From the NCBI RefSeq assembly GCF_025506355.1, contig NZ_JANZYP010000001.1, forward strand, positions 217,932 to 281,931: a stretch of 64,000 bases of DNA, read 5' to 3'. A program made the translations under genes and the position numbers. This document shows, piece after piece, positions 16,160 through 25,045 of this stretch. Every line of letters begins with the position of its first letter. The first letter of the stretch is position 1. Source of the stretch: Sphaerisporangium corydalis (GTDB lineage Bacteria > Actinomycetota > Actinomycetes > Streptosporangiales > Streptosporangiaceae). The notes under the pieces were generated by a model, which had not been told where the DNA came from, did not search any database, and worked only from the letters and a program-made list of their open reading frames with translations.

Positions 16160-16243
16160 TCAGCGGGCCAGCTCTATCTCGTTGGTCTCGGCCGCTGTGG
16201 CGTGTTCGTCGTGGTCGCGGAGCATGCGGTGGTCGATCTTCAT
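16160..16243 (-). CDS. Small peptide ORF, 27 residues, near the transposon end
   Basis: An ATG at 16243 follows GGAG with a 7-nt spacing and encodes 27 residues, strongly charged. It begins MKIDHRMLRDHDEH and ends NEIELAR, with an Ala/Glu-rich middle. It has no Cys or Trp. It lies 14 bp inside the left inverted repeat and reads outward toward it. The good ribosome site and start make translation plausible. It could be a small regulatory or precursor peptide captured by the transposon, or chance. I do not recognise it. Confidence 0.4.
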   Translation of the reverse strand: MKIDHRMLRDHDEHATAAETNEIELAR

Positions 16244-16373
16244 CTTTCACTCCAAGTTCGTCGTGATCTCTTGCTGATTTCCAAGCTAGGGACGCGGCCC
16301 CGCTTCCGGTATCGGGCGATTGCCCGGTCCGCCTGAGTCCGGAGCGTCGGTCTTTGTCGTAGTGGTCGGGGTC

Positions 16374-16733
16374 GAGGTCGGCGAGGTGGAGCACAACCTG
16401 CGCGCATGCCGAGGCGTGGTCGACGCGGCGGCACTGTTGCGCGAGGACACCCCGGGCGGCGCGGCCATCGTCGCCTATCTGGTCGGCGAACAGCGACCCG
16501 ACGAGCTGCTCACGAGCCAACTGGGTAGTTGGCTACCCGCGCCGATGATTCCACGCGTCTACGTCTGGCTGGACGAGATGCCTCTCAATCGCGCGGGCAA
16601 GATCGATCGTCGAGCGCTCGCCAAGATGCTCGATCCCGCACTCCCCCACCCGGACGCAACACGCAACCCTCACGTTGTGCCATTCACTGGCGCGGGCGGG
16701 ACGGATACGGGAAACTGTCCCGATGCCTGCTGA
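16374..16733 (+). pseudogene. Fragment of an NRPS adenylation-domain C-terminus
   Basis: The frame reads VEVGEVEHNLRACRGVVDAA, then LPAPMIPRVYVWLDEMPLNRAGKIDRRALAK. This is the C-terminal subdomain of an AMP-binding adenylation domain, with the conserved Lys in AGKIDRR. The N-terminal 400 residues and any carrier domain are missing. Cargo debris inside the transposon; its 3' end overlaps the DinB start. Confidence 0.75.
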
Positions 16734-17487
16734 GTACACCCAAAGTGACCAGTTCCGTGGTGCCCGCATCCACCTGTGCGACCTCTCCGGCCTCGAGATT
16801 CGCGACTGCGACGTCACCGGCCTGAAGATCGTGGACTGCTATGGGGGCAACGTCTCCCTCGGTGGCGGCTTCGAGCGTGTCGTTGTCAACGACGTCGACG
16901 TGACCGCCTACGTCGAGGCCGAGCTCGACCGGCTGCATCCCAACCGGGTGCTGGCCCGTGAGGCCACGTCCGCCGCCGAATACCGGGCCGCTTGGGATGC
17001 CATCGAGAAGCAATGGGAGGAGACGCTTGACCGCGCCAGGCGCCTACCCGAGGCGAAGCTGCACGAGCAGGTCGACGGCGAGTGGTCGTTCGTCGAGACG
17101 CAGCGGCATCTGCTGATGGCCAGCGATGCCTGGATCGGCAACGCCGTGCTCGAGGAGGACGCGCCGTACCACCCGTTGGGCCTTCCTGGCGGCGGGATGC
17201 CGGCCGAAGCATCGGCGAAGCTCGGGCTCACCCTCGATGCCACCCCGACGCTCGACGAGGTACTCGCGCCGCGGCTGGCCCGCATGGCCACGATGCGCCG
17301 GGTCGTCGACGAGCTCACCGAGGCCGAGCTCGATCGGGTGTGTGGTCGCAAGCCGGCGGACTCATATCCGGATCGGGAGTACGTCGTGCGCCGCTGCCTC
17401 ATGGTGGTGTGCAAGGAAGAGGCCGAGCATCACCGGTATGCGGTCCGCGACCTCACCGTGCTCGAGGCCGGTGCCCGAACCGAGTGA
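16723..17487 (+). CDS. DinB family protein with pentapeptide-like N-terminus
   Basis: A 254-residue protein. Residues 1-60 contain pentapeptide-like units (FRGARIHLCDLSGLEIRDCDVTGLKIVDC). A linker leads to a DinB-like four-helix domain from about residue 85, with WSFVETQRHLLMASDAWIG, LAPRLARMATMRRVVDEL and EEAEHHRYAVRDL. The His residues in ETQRHL and EAEHHRYA are the usual metal ligands of this mycothiol/bacillithiol-transferase superfamily. A thiol-dependent detoxification role is inferred. The start at 16723 (MPAEYTQSD) fits the repeat register. Apparently intact cargo of the Tn3 element. Confidence 0.82.
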   Translation: MPAEYTQSDQFRGARIHLCDLSGLEIRDCDVTGLKIVDCYGGNVSLGGGFERVVVNDVDVTAYVEAELDRLHPNRVLAREATSAAEYRAAWDAIEKQWEETLDRARRLPEAKLHEQVDGEWSFVETQRHLLMASDAWIGNAVLEEDAPYHPLGLPGGGMPAEASAKLGLTLDATPTLDEVLAPRLARMATMRRVVDELTEAELDRVCGRKPADSYPDREYVVRRCLMVVCKEEAEHHRYAVRDLTVLEAGARTE

Positions 17488-17502
17488 AGGCGCGTCCCGG
17501 CA

Positions 17503-17792
17503 ATGGACGGCGATCTCGCGATCCTGCGCTTGACCAGCCCATCTTGCTGTCGGAGCCCCTCATCGCACCCGCACGGCCCAGCCAGGGCGCGGTGCCGACC
17601 GGCGAGGTAGTCACGACCGGCTACGGAAAGACCAGCAATGCGGGCTTCCCCAACGAACGACGCGAGGTCTTCCTCGATGTCACGCCGCGGTGGACCTGCG
17701 AAGGCATCTACCAGTTCGTGAAGCCGATCACGCCCGGAATGAACTGCACCCGCAAATCCGGCCAGACGGCCGGAGCATGCGGCACTGGGTGA
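17503..17792 (+). pseudogene. Fragment of a trypsin-like serine protease
   Basis: GDLAILRL, the catalytic Asp region, is followed after a frame change by ILLSEPLIAPA, TGEVVTTGYGKT and ITPGMNC, and breaks off at AGACGTG, where GDSGGP should begin. This order matches the middle of an S1-family protease. Both the His region and the catalytic Ser are missing. Non-functional debris inside the transposon. Confidence 0.65.
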
Positions 17793-17921
17793 TGTCGTCA
17801 TCGGAATCGTCTCCTGAAATATCTCTGGCCAGTGCGGCAACCCGACCTATCCCACCGTGAATAGGAATGTTTCTCAGCACCGAACCTGGATAAGCGGCAA
17901 CGTGGGGAGGTAGCCGGCGGT

Positions 17922-18320
17922 TCATCCACCTGCCTTCAGCCGGAACGCGAGGCGGCGGGGCGCCTGCACGCGATAGCTGTCCGTCACCAGCTCGGCAACC
18001 TCGACCCAGTCCGTCTCGTCGTCCAGCACCATTCCCACGACATTCACACCCCAGTCGGCCCGGAAGAACGGAGGGCCGGCATGCGCCAGCGCGGCCAACT
18101 CCCCGGGCGGCGCCCGGAAGGTCATCAGGATGGCCGGATCGTCCATATCGATGTACGCCGACCCCCTCTCGTCGGTGGTGTAGACGTGCAGGAACGTCCG
18201 CCGGCGAATCCGCCACCGCAGGCCGATCCACGCCGGCTCCTCGTACGCCTCGGGCAGCTCCCCGCAGATCACCCGGAGCCGGCCCACAATGGCGGGTGGA
18301 ACGTCCGCGATGTCGCTCAT
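17922..18320 (-). CDS. MmcQ/YjbR family protein
   Basis: A complete 132-residue protein of the MmcQ/YjbR (CyaY-like fold) family, with LPEAYEEPAWIGLRWRIRRRTFLHVY near the N-terminus and TDWVEVAELVTDSYRVQAPRRLA at the end. Members are small putative DNA-binding proteins of unknown role, common in actinobacteria. It is intact within the Tn3 element, oriented like the dead transposase. Upstream, GGGAGGTACAG gives a ribosome site. Confidence 0.82.
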   Translation of the reverse strand: MSDIADVPPAIVGRLRVICGELPEAYEEPAWIGLRWRIRRRTFLHVYTTDERGSAYIDMDDPAILMTFRAPPGELAALAHAGPPFFRADWGVNVVGMVLDDETDWVEVAELVTDSYRVQAPRRLAFRLKAGG

Positions 18321-18395
18321 CTGTACCTCCCGCGCCCATCCTGCCCGCCGGGTAGGACATCAGAGTCTCCGGGGTTGGCGGGGCGCGCCGACGTC

Positions 18396-18563
18396 ATAGG
18401 ACTCGGGCCCAGCTCGATCGATCTGCGGATCTTCGTGTCCGTCGACTTCGAGCAGACCATAGATCGCGCCCTGACCCGCAGCATGGCGATGGCCGGATCC
18501 GCCGATGCCGCCGAGATCGAACGGTCCTGGCGCCACCGCTACATCCCATCCCAACAGCTTTGA
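18396..18563 (+). pseudogene. Fragment of a uridine-kinase-like P-loop protein
   Basis: The frame encodes [22 protein letters not shown], then [12 protein letters not shown] and a stop. This resembles the C-terminal half of actinobacterial uridine kinase-like proteins, where a VxFEV...R region precedes RRYxPxQxLY. The Walker A half is absent. It abuts the truncated 3' end of the transposase, so one rearrangement probably removed parts of both. Confidence 0.55.
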
Positions 18564-21158
18564 TGAACACCAGCGAGGACTGGAGTAGGTGCAGTGCGAG
18601 CATGGACACCTCGGCGTGCTCGCGATCGGAACCGGTGAGGGTGCCCTCGCGACCGTAGAAGATCTTGTCGTTGGCGCCGTCCAGTTCTCCACGACCTGCA
18701 GCCCATTGTTGATCTCACGGCGGAGTTCCTCGTCGGCGAGGTAGTCGCAGGCGAAGATGGTGCGCACGACCCGGCCGAGTTCTTCCAGGGCGAGGTGGAC
18801 CGGCTGCTTGGGGCCCCCACTCTTGGACTTCATAAACCGGCGCAGCACCTGCTCGGCCTCGTTAGTGCGAAGGCGGAGCGCGGTCGCGTACTTGATGATC
18901 TGATCGTAGTTGCGGGCGATCAGATCCCAGTCGATCGGCCGCTGCTTCAGCACCTTCGCCAGCTTCGGCCACGCGGCCTGGTTCGCGGTCGGCGCGTACA
19001 GCTGGATCGCGCCGATGTTCTTCAGCCGGGGCAGCAGCTTGAACTCCAGGACCTCGGTGAAGGCAAAACCCACCAGCGAAGCTCCATGGGTGTCGGTGTA
19101 GTTCGCCTCTATGTCGGCGTCGGTGCCGTGCCGCAGCAGCCCCTCGATCATCGCCGCAACCTCCGAGGAGGAACACGACTTCAGCTGTGAGTAGACGCAC
19201 AGCCGACCCTTGTCGACATGCCAGTAGATCATGACGCCGTAGCCGCCGTACCGGGCGTGGAACTCGGTCATCAGGTTGGAGTCCCAGGAGGCGAACCGCT
19301 TTGAGTCCGATGCCGTCGACGTCGACTTCTCCCACCACTTCGGATCCCGGGCCTCCAGGGTCGCATTCACCACGGACACGATCGCGGCACGCAGGTTCTC
19401 CCGAGTGATGAAGGTCTGGCGGACGTGCCGTAGCTCGGCCTAGGTGTGACCGTGCTCACCGGTCGCTGACATCTGTCGGATCCCCATGTTGGTGCCGAGC
19501 GCGAACAACACGAGCAGAAGCCGCTTGCTCAAGGTCTCCTTGGACAGGACCTCGCGGGTCGCGACCGAGGTGAACAGGTCGGGGAAGTCGGTGATGAACG
19601 CGGTGTTCTTCAGGATGTCCAGCAGGTCGATGGTGCCCCAGCGGCGCTGCACCTCGGCCTTCAGAGCGGTGAGGTTCTTCGGCTCGGGCAGCTTGTCGAG
19701 CTTCGGGACCGACACCCACGGCTTGCCCTTCCGGGTGGTGATCTTCACGCCTCCCAGCGCCCTGCACGTACACCTCACGGCGCCGCAGCGCCTCCCGCAA
19801 CGCGATCAGCACGCACAGCTCGTACGGGATTCGCTCGACCCGCCCGGACTCGGCGTCCACCACCGCGTCCCGCCACGCCCACTGCACCACGCCCTCGATC
19901 GGCACTCGCTCTGTCTCGGCGTAGTACCGCTCGGTCGCCGCGACCCCCGCGTACCGAGACAGCAAGTCGATCGCGTCCATCACCGGTCGGTAGGCGGTGT
20001 TGGTGCACTTGAACTCCAACGCCGCCAGGATCGGCCCGAGCATCCGCCGGTAGTGGTGGGAGTAGGAGCCGCGCAGCTGGTAGCGGATCCGCTCGGAGAC
20101 AGCCCGCTCGGTAGCCATCAGCTCCCGCGCCAGCGACTTCAGCGTTCCCACCCCACCCGGCACCGCCGGATACACCGCCTCCCGCACCGTGTCGTCGGGG
20201 CGCTCGATCGCGGCTTTGATCCTGTTGACGTAGATGCCGCGCTTGCCCCGTACCTTCGTCAACTCGCCGACCAGCTCCCGCTCCACCCGCCGCTCGGCCC
20301 GCGCGTTGATCCGGTGAATCAGGTCGATCAGCAGCCCGACCAGCCCGTCGACCAGCTCGGCCTGCCGCGTCCAGCACAATGCCGCCAGCAGCGTGTACCG
20401 CACCGGCTCGGAGCTGTCCTCGAAGTCCGAGGGGTACATCCGCATCGCCCGCGTCCGCCACGCCGCCACGATCCGATCCGACACCCCGGAGAAGACCCCG
20501 TCCGACAACCCCAGTGACCGAGCCGTCGCCAGCTTCCCGATCTCCGCCAGCAACGTGTCCAACCCCAGCGGACCCGGGTCGGACTTCAACTCCGCCAGCA
20601 CATGCGGACGGTCCAGCAGATCCTGCAACCTGCCGCACACCACCGACCCCAGTGTGCCCACCACGCCCTCCGAGAACGCCACCTCGAACTTGGAAAGGCC
20701 CGACCCCACCACCCGCTCCACCTGGCCGGGCGTCGGCGGCTCCACATCCTCGCTCCGGCATCTGCGGCGCAGCGCCTCAGCAAGCCGCCGGCGACTCGTC
20801 TCCGTGGGGCACATCTCCTCCGCCAGCCACCGTGCCCACCGGTCCTCATCCTCCTCCGTCGCCGGCCGCGTCCCGAACGCCCCCTGATCTGTTTGCGGTG
20901 ATACTCGATCGTCCGCCCCGTCCACCGGTACTTCGCGAACTCCCCGGCGTCGACCTTCACCAGCGACGCCACATAGTCGACCGCGACCAGCGGAACCGCC
21001 TGCGGACCGTCCGGGAACCGGCCCTCAAGCTCATAGAACTTCAGCAACAACGCGAACCCCAACCGCGTCGCGCCCGACTTGTTACGGATCAGCTTCCAAT
21101 CACCCTCGACCAGCGTCCACGAACCGATCAGCTCATCCGGTTCCCACTCCGCGCGCAT
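18558..21158 (-). pseudogene. Tn3-family transposase, multiply disrupted
   Basis: The N-terminal DUF4158-type region begins MRAEWEPDELIGSWTL at 21158. Lesions in order: a 1-base loss in a C-run at 20880-20884; a frame change near 19755 where about 70 residues expected between VYVQGA and KITTRKGKPW are missing; an in-frame TAG at 19440-19442 in GEHGHT[14 protein letters not shown]; a 1-base loss near 18687 after VVENW; and loss of the C-terminus after LVFIKA. The catalytic domain is still readable ([26 protein letters not shown]). An intact relative would be near 1,000 residues. It cannot make active transposase. Confidence 0.9.
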
Positions 21159-21283
21159 CCCCACCACTCCCAGACCGAGACCACCACCAGGACATGGCTC
21201 ACGATCAAGGAAAAGGTCGCCCATTTCACCGGGATTGACCTACTTGCAACCACTACGCGACGAACCCGAAAGATAGCTCTCCG

Positions 21284-21322
21284 CTACTTTGCGGCTCGCC
21301 GTAGCTTTAGGAGTTCCGGGCC
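21284..21322 (-). repeat. Right terminal inverted repeat of the Tn3 element
   Basis: Reverse complement begins GGCCCGGAACTCC and matches the left end at 35 of 39 positions. It is followed directly by the second GGCAC. Confidence 0.93.
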
Positions 21323-22192
21323 GGCACCGGGCAGGTGATCCGGGCCTCGCCCGACGGCAGGCAGGCGTCCGGCCCGCCGGTCCCCGCGTCCAGCACGGCG
21401 CCGATCACGCTCGACGGGGAGGAGATCGGCGCGGTGTGGCTGGAACGCCCGGGCCCGCCGGGCCCGCTCGACGACGTGCTGCTGGACCGGCTCGCCATCG
21501 CCGCGGCGGCGGTCGTCGAGCGGTACGGCGCGGCCCGCACCACCATGGCCGACCCGGCCCTGGTGGAACTGGCGGTCGGCTCCGGCGCGGACGAGGTGGC
21601 AAGGGCCCGGGCGCTGCCCCTGCTGGGGTTCGCCGCCGACGCGCCGGTCCGCGTCGTCGCCGTACGCTCGCCGCTGCCGCTCGACCAGGTCGGCGGCCTG
21701 GTCTGCCCGGCTAGCCCGGTGAAGGCGGCGACCCTCTCCGGCGTGGGCGTCATCCTGGCCACCACCGTCGACCCGGCCCGGTTTCCCGAGGGTGTCCGCG
21801 CGGGCATCGGCGCGGCGGGAGGCCCCGGCCGGTCCTGGCCGCAGGCCCGTACCGCCCTGCGCTTCACCACCGCGCGCCGGCCGGTTGTCCGGAACGACGA
21901 CCTCGGCGCGCTGGCGCTCCTGGCCGAGATCCCGCAGGCCGCCTCGCGTGACAACGCCGACGTGGCCGCGGTCGCCCGCGTGGCCGGCAGCCCGGAGGAC
22001 CTCGCGACCCTGGACGCCTACTGCGCCACCGGCTCCCTGCGCAGGGCCGCCGGCCTGCTCCACCTGCATCACAGCAGCGTCGCCCGCCGCGTCGAACAGC
22101 TCGGCAGGTCCCTGGGCGTCGACCTCACCGACCCCGCAGGACTCCTACGGGCCAGGATCGCCCTGACCGCGTGGCGGCTGCTCGGCGACTGA
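21323..22192 (+). pseudogene. PucR-type regulator, 3' fragment
   Basis: This is the remainder of the regulator whose 5' end is at 15936. It resumes as GQVIRASPDGRQ and runs through a GGDEF-like/PucR middle region to the C-terminal HTH_30-type domain: TGSLRRAAGLLHLHHSSVARRVEQLGRSLGVDL. The whole restored protein would be about 345 residues. It carries no plausible start of its own close to the junction. The DNA-binding domain is intact, so a truncated product from an internal start cannot be excluded. The original target is unknown; the DsbA-like gene converges from the other side. Confidence 0.85.
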
Positions 22193-22228
22193 ACCGGGAC
22201 GGCCTGACGTCGACCCGCGGGACCACCG

Positions 22229-22867
22229 TCAGGCCGCCTCCCAGGCCTGGCGCAGGACGGCGAGCATGGTGCCGGTCTCCTGCGCGCCGGTGACGCCGAA
22301 CCGGTCGTCGATGACGACGAACGGCACCCCGGTCGCGCCCAGCCGCTGGGCGCGACCGGCCTCGTCGGCGACCTGGCGCTGGTAGCGGTGCTCGGTCAGG
22401 GCCTGCCGGGTGGCGGCGGCGTCCAGGCCGATCTCCTCGCCGAGCGTGACCAGGTCATCGACGGTGAAGACCGAACGGGCCGCGCCGAAGTAGGCGCGGA
22501 AGGCCAGCTCCCACGCCTCGGTGTGCAGGCCCTGGGCGGTGGCGTGCGCGAGGAACTCGTGGGTCGCGGCGGTGCTGCCCACCTGGTTGTCCCCCACGAT
22601 GTAGGGATCCAGGCCCTCGCTGTGCGCCAGCTTCTCCACCGAGCCGGTCATCGCGGTGATCTGCGCCTGTCCGAGGCCCATCTTGGCCGCCAGCATCTCC
22701 CGGACCGGCCGGACCACCCCGGCGGGGGCGGAGGGGTCGAGCTGGTAGGAGCGGTGGATCACCTCGACCTCGCCGGCGTGCTCGAAACGTTCCAGCGCCG
22801 CCTTGAGCCGGTGGTCGCCCAGCCCGCACCACGGGCATATGACATCAGCCCACATCTCGACCTTCAT
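22229..22867 (-). CDS. DsbA family oxidoreductase (FrnE-like)
   Basis: A 212-residue cytoplasmic thioredoxin-fold protein. It begins MKVEMWADVICPWCGLG with a CPWC redox motif at residues 11-14 and ends with the cis-Pro region GATGVPFVVIDDRFGVTGAQ. This is the FrnE/2-hydroxychromene-2-carboxylate isomerase-like branch, linked in other bacteria to oxidative stress and polyketide disulfide chemistry. GGAGG lies upstream of the start. Convergent with the interrupted PucR gene. Confidence 0.87.
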   Translation of the reverse strand: MKVEMWADVICPWCGLGDHRLKAALERFEHAGEVEVIHRSYQLDPSAPAGVVRPVREMLAAKMGLGQAQITAMTGSVEKLAHSEGLDPYIVGDNQVGSTAATHEFLAHATAQGLHTEAWELAFRAYFGAARSVFTVDDLVTLGEEIGLDAAATRQALTEHRYQRQVADEAGRAQRLGATGVPFVVIDDRFGVTGAQETGTMLAVLRQAWEAA

Positions 22868-23078
22868 CGCCTTGGGCCTCCGATTTCGTTGGATCTGGGG
22901 GTAGGGCAGGGTGCCGCTAGGGTCAGCAACCCCGAAAGGCGCGGCCGCCTTCCCGCGTCCCTCCCCCACTTCCGCGCGAATCGTTCCCGGACGCCAGGAC
23001 CTCTGTGACGCTCTCAGCCCAAGGTTTGTACGGCAGACCAGTTGGCGCGAGTATGCGCGGTGGGTAGAGTCTGTGTCA

Positions 23079-23091
23079 CCAACTAGTTTGG
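23079..23091. promoter_or_regulatory. Palindrome overlapping the promoter of the membrane protein/regulator pair
   Basis: CCAACTAGTTTGG contains the perfect palindrome AACTAGTT (23081-23088), directly before the ribosome site of the gene at 23102. A likely autoregulatory operator for the winged-helix regulator encoded second in the operon. Confidence 0.5.
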
Positions 23092-23101
23092 AGGGATGGA
23101 A

Positions 23102-23698
23102 ATGGAACGCGCGCATCTCGAGTCCGCGGCGGCGACCTACTCCTATCTGAGGGGTCTGCTCTCGATCCCGGTGGGCGTCCTGTTCATCCTCGCCGGGCTG
23201 AGCAACCTGGAGTGGGGCCCGCTGCGCCAGGTCTGGGTCTTCGGGGCCGCCGTGCTGGCGGCCGGGGTGGCCTACCTGCTGATCACCCGCTATTACACCC
23301 ACCACTACGGACGGGTCACCCCCTCCACGAGGGCGCAGGTGAAGGCCGTCATCGCCACGATCGTCTGCGCGCTGGTGGTCACCGGCGGCCTGCAGGCGGA
23401 CTGGTCCCTCGACCTGCCGGTCAACGGCACCGCGATCGCGTTCGCGCTGGTCATGGCGGCCAACTACGCCATACCGGTGGGGCTGAGAGCGCACCACATG
23501 GTCATCTGCGGTGCCCTCCTGGTCGCCGGGCTGCTACCGCTCTGGGGTGACGTGGGACCCGACTACAAGATCAACGTGGGGCTCATGCTCATGGGGGTGG
23601 CGACCATCGCGGCGGGGATCTTCGACCATGGCGCGCTCAAGCGCACGTTCGGCGCCCCCAAGGACCTCAATCCCGGGAACAGCAATGCTGGAATCTAG
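23102..23698 (+). CDS. Conserved membrane protein, function unknown
   Basis: A 198-residue protein with five or six hydrophobic segments, among them LLSIPVGVLFILAGLSNLEW, VFGAAVLAAGVAYLLI, IATIVCALVVTGGLQ and LMLMGVATIAAGIFDHGAL. GGAGGG at 23090-23095 supports the ATG at 23102 (6-nt spacing) over that at 23096. It overlaps the following winged-helix regulator by 14 bp and forms a two-gene operon with it. This pairing suggests the membrane protein is the regulator's target; what it senses or transports is not visible. Confidence 0.75.
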   Translation: MERAHLESAAATYSYLRGLLSIPVGVLFILAGLSNLEWGPLRQVWVFGAAVLAAGVAYLLITRYYTHHYGRVTPSTRAQVKAVIATIVCALVVTGGLQADWSLDLPVNGTAIAFALVMAANYAIPVGLRAHHMVICGALLVAGLLPLWGDVGPDYKINVGLMLMGVATIAAGIFDHGALKRTFGAPKDLNPGNSNAGI

Positions 23699-24059
23699 TG
23701 ACGAGGACCTGGTGCTCGACCGCCTGATCCACGAGCCGGGCCGGCTGGCGATCATGACGGTGCTGTCCTCGGTCGCGGCGGCCGACTTCGTGTTCCTCCA
23801 GCGCGCGACGCGGCTGACCAAGGGCAACCTGTCCAGCCACCTGGCGAAGCTGGAGGAGGCCGGCCTGGTGGAGATCGAGAAGAAGTTCGTCGGCAAGCGG
23901 CCCAACACCAACGTCGGGCTCACCCCGGCCGGCCGTGAGCGCGTCGCCCGGCACTGGGACCAGCTCGAACGCTTGCGCGCCCTCTCGCGGACCGTGGTCC
24001 TTCCGCAGGACCCCGCCTCGCCCCGCCCGCTCGGCGGTGAGGTGAGCGGGACCGCCTAG
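23685..24059 (+). CDS. Winged-helix transcriptional regulator (HTH_27/MarR-like)
   Basis: A 124-residue regulator with a single winged-helix domain: DRLIHEPGRLAIMTVLSSVAAADFVFLQRATRLTKGNLSSHLAKLEEAGLVEIEKKFVGKRPNTNVGLTPAGRERV is the domain span, with recognition helix KGNLSSHLAKLEEAG. It begins MLESSDEDL at 23685, inside the end of the membrane protein gene. It probably binds the AACTAGTT palindrome ahead of its operon. The stop overlaps that of the convergent hydrolase by 4 bp. Confidence 0.85.
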   Translation: MLESSDEDLVLDRLIHEPGRLAIMTVLSSVAAADFVFLQRATRLTKGNLSSHLAKLEEAGLVEIEKKFVGKRPNTNVGLTPAGRERVARHWDQLERLRALSRTVVLPQDPASPRPLGGEVSGTA

Positions 24060-25045
24060 CGCACCGAGCAGAGCGCCGACTCGATCACCGACGTCACCGC
24101 GTCCGGGTGCGAGACCAGGGTCAGGTGCGAGCCGCCGCGGAACTCGGTGACCGTCGAACGCGCCCGGCGGGCCATGAACCGCTGCGCGCCCGGGGTGATG
24201 ATCCGGTCCCCGGTGCTGATGAAGTACCAGGACGGGATCGTCCTCCACGCCACGCCCTTGGAAGGCGCCATGAACGCGCGGGTGGAGGCGGGCCGCTGGG
24301 AGGCCCACAGCCGGGCGGCGGTGTCCTCGGGCAGGTCCGAGGCGAACGAACGGGTGAAGACGTCCCGCTTGAGGTACAGCTCCGCCGCCCCCTGGGGCGC
24401 CCCCGGGTAGGCCACCTTGTCGTACAGGGAGCCGGGGTCCGCGCCGAGTGCCGAGCCGGTGCCGCTGAGCTGCCCGGTGGTCTCACCGGTGTCGGGCGCC
24501 GCGGCGTCGACGTACACCAGGGCCTTGACGGCCGGCACGCCCACGGCCGCGTTCGTGATCACCGATCCTCCGTACGAGTGCCCGACGAGCACGATCGGGC
24601 CGGGGATCGTCTTGAGGAAGTCGGCGACGGACGCGGCGTCGGTGGCGAGGTCACGGAGCGGGTTCGCCACGGCCCGCACGGCGTGACCCGCCCGCTGCAG
24701 GGAGGCCACCTCGCCACTCCAACTCGACGTACCCGCCCAGGCGCCGTGCACCAGCACGACCGTCACCCCGGCGCGGCCCGGCGAAGGGCAGGGCGCGGTC
24801 CGGTTCGCACGGGCGCCGGGCCGTGCACGGTCTACGAGCGCGCTGGGTGGCGCACTGGACGCGAGCGCACTGGACGGCGCGCGTGCCGTCGGGTACGCCT
24901 GCCCGGTCGTCGCGGTCGTCGCGGTCGTCGCGGTCGTCGCGGTCGTCGCGGACGCCATGGACGCCCTCGACGGGTCGGCGAGCAGGGCGAGGGCCGTCAC
25001 GGGCGCGATCACCCTGAGGTGGCGCCGGATGCGCGCGGGTTTCAT
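24056..25045 (-). CDS. Secreted alpha/beta hydrolase
   Basis: A 329-residue exported hydrolase. The N-terminus has a basic stretch (MKPARIRRHLR), a hydrophobic core VIAPVTALALLA and an Ala/Thr linker. The catalytic domain starts near residue 93 with VTVVLVHGAWAGTSS. The nucleophile elbow is VGHSYGGSVI, the acid likely in ISTGDRIITP, and the His in GGSHLTLVSHPD. The linker has five copies of Ala-Thr-Thr encoded by a 9-bp tandem array. GGGGGAG precedes the start. Substrate unknown; close in layout to pyrethroid/ester hydrolase-like proteins. Confidence 0.85.
   Translation of the reverse strand: MKPARIRRHLRVIAPVTALALLADPSRASMASATTATTATTATTATTGQAYPTARAPSSALASSAPPSALVDRARPGARANRTAPCPSPGRAGVTVVLVHGAWAGTSSWSGEVASLQRAGHAVRAVANPLRDLATDAASVADFLKTIPGPIVLVGHSYGGSVITNAAVGVPAVKALVYVDAAAPDTGETTGQLSGTGSALGADPGSLYDKVAYPGAPQGAAELYLKRDVFTRSFASDLPEDTAARLWASQRPASTRAFMAPSKGVAWRTIPSWYFISTGDRIITPGAQRFMARRARSTVTEFRGGSHLTLVSHPDAVTSVIESALCSVR
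24905..24949. repeat. 9-bp tandem repeat, five perfect copies
   Basis: GGTCGTCGC is repeated five times without a mismatch, encoding (Ala-Thr-Thr)5 on the minus strand in the exported hydrolase linker. Copy-number change keeps frame, so length variation would be tolerated. Confidence 0.95.

Larger units (their letters stand above)
16107..21322. mobile_element. Tn3-family transposon, 5,216 bp, transposase inactivated
   Basis: The element is bounded by 39-bp imperfect inverted repeats beginning GGCCC, and by GGCAC duplications. It interrupts a PucR-type gene whose frame is restored on excision. It carries a transposase pseudogene (18558-21158), an MmcQ/YjbR gene, a DinB-family gene, a 27-residue peptide ORF and fragments of three unrelated genes. 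No resolvase is seen. Its base composition is visibly less GC-rich than the flanks. Because the target duplication is perfect while the transposase has several lesions, it was probably mobilised in trans or decayed after insertion. Confidence 0.92.

Noticed and set aside
17430-17840. Minus-strand ORF of 136 codons in the transposon
   Set aside because: No motif, and it is the mirror of the serine protease fragment and the end of the DinB gene.
23096-23098. ATG at 23096 as start of the membrane protein
   Set aside because: The ribosome site GGAGGG is directly adjacent with no spacing; the ATG at 23102 has the right 6-nt distance.
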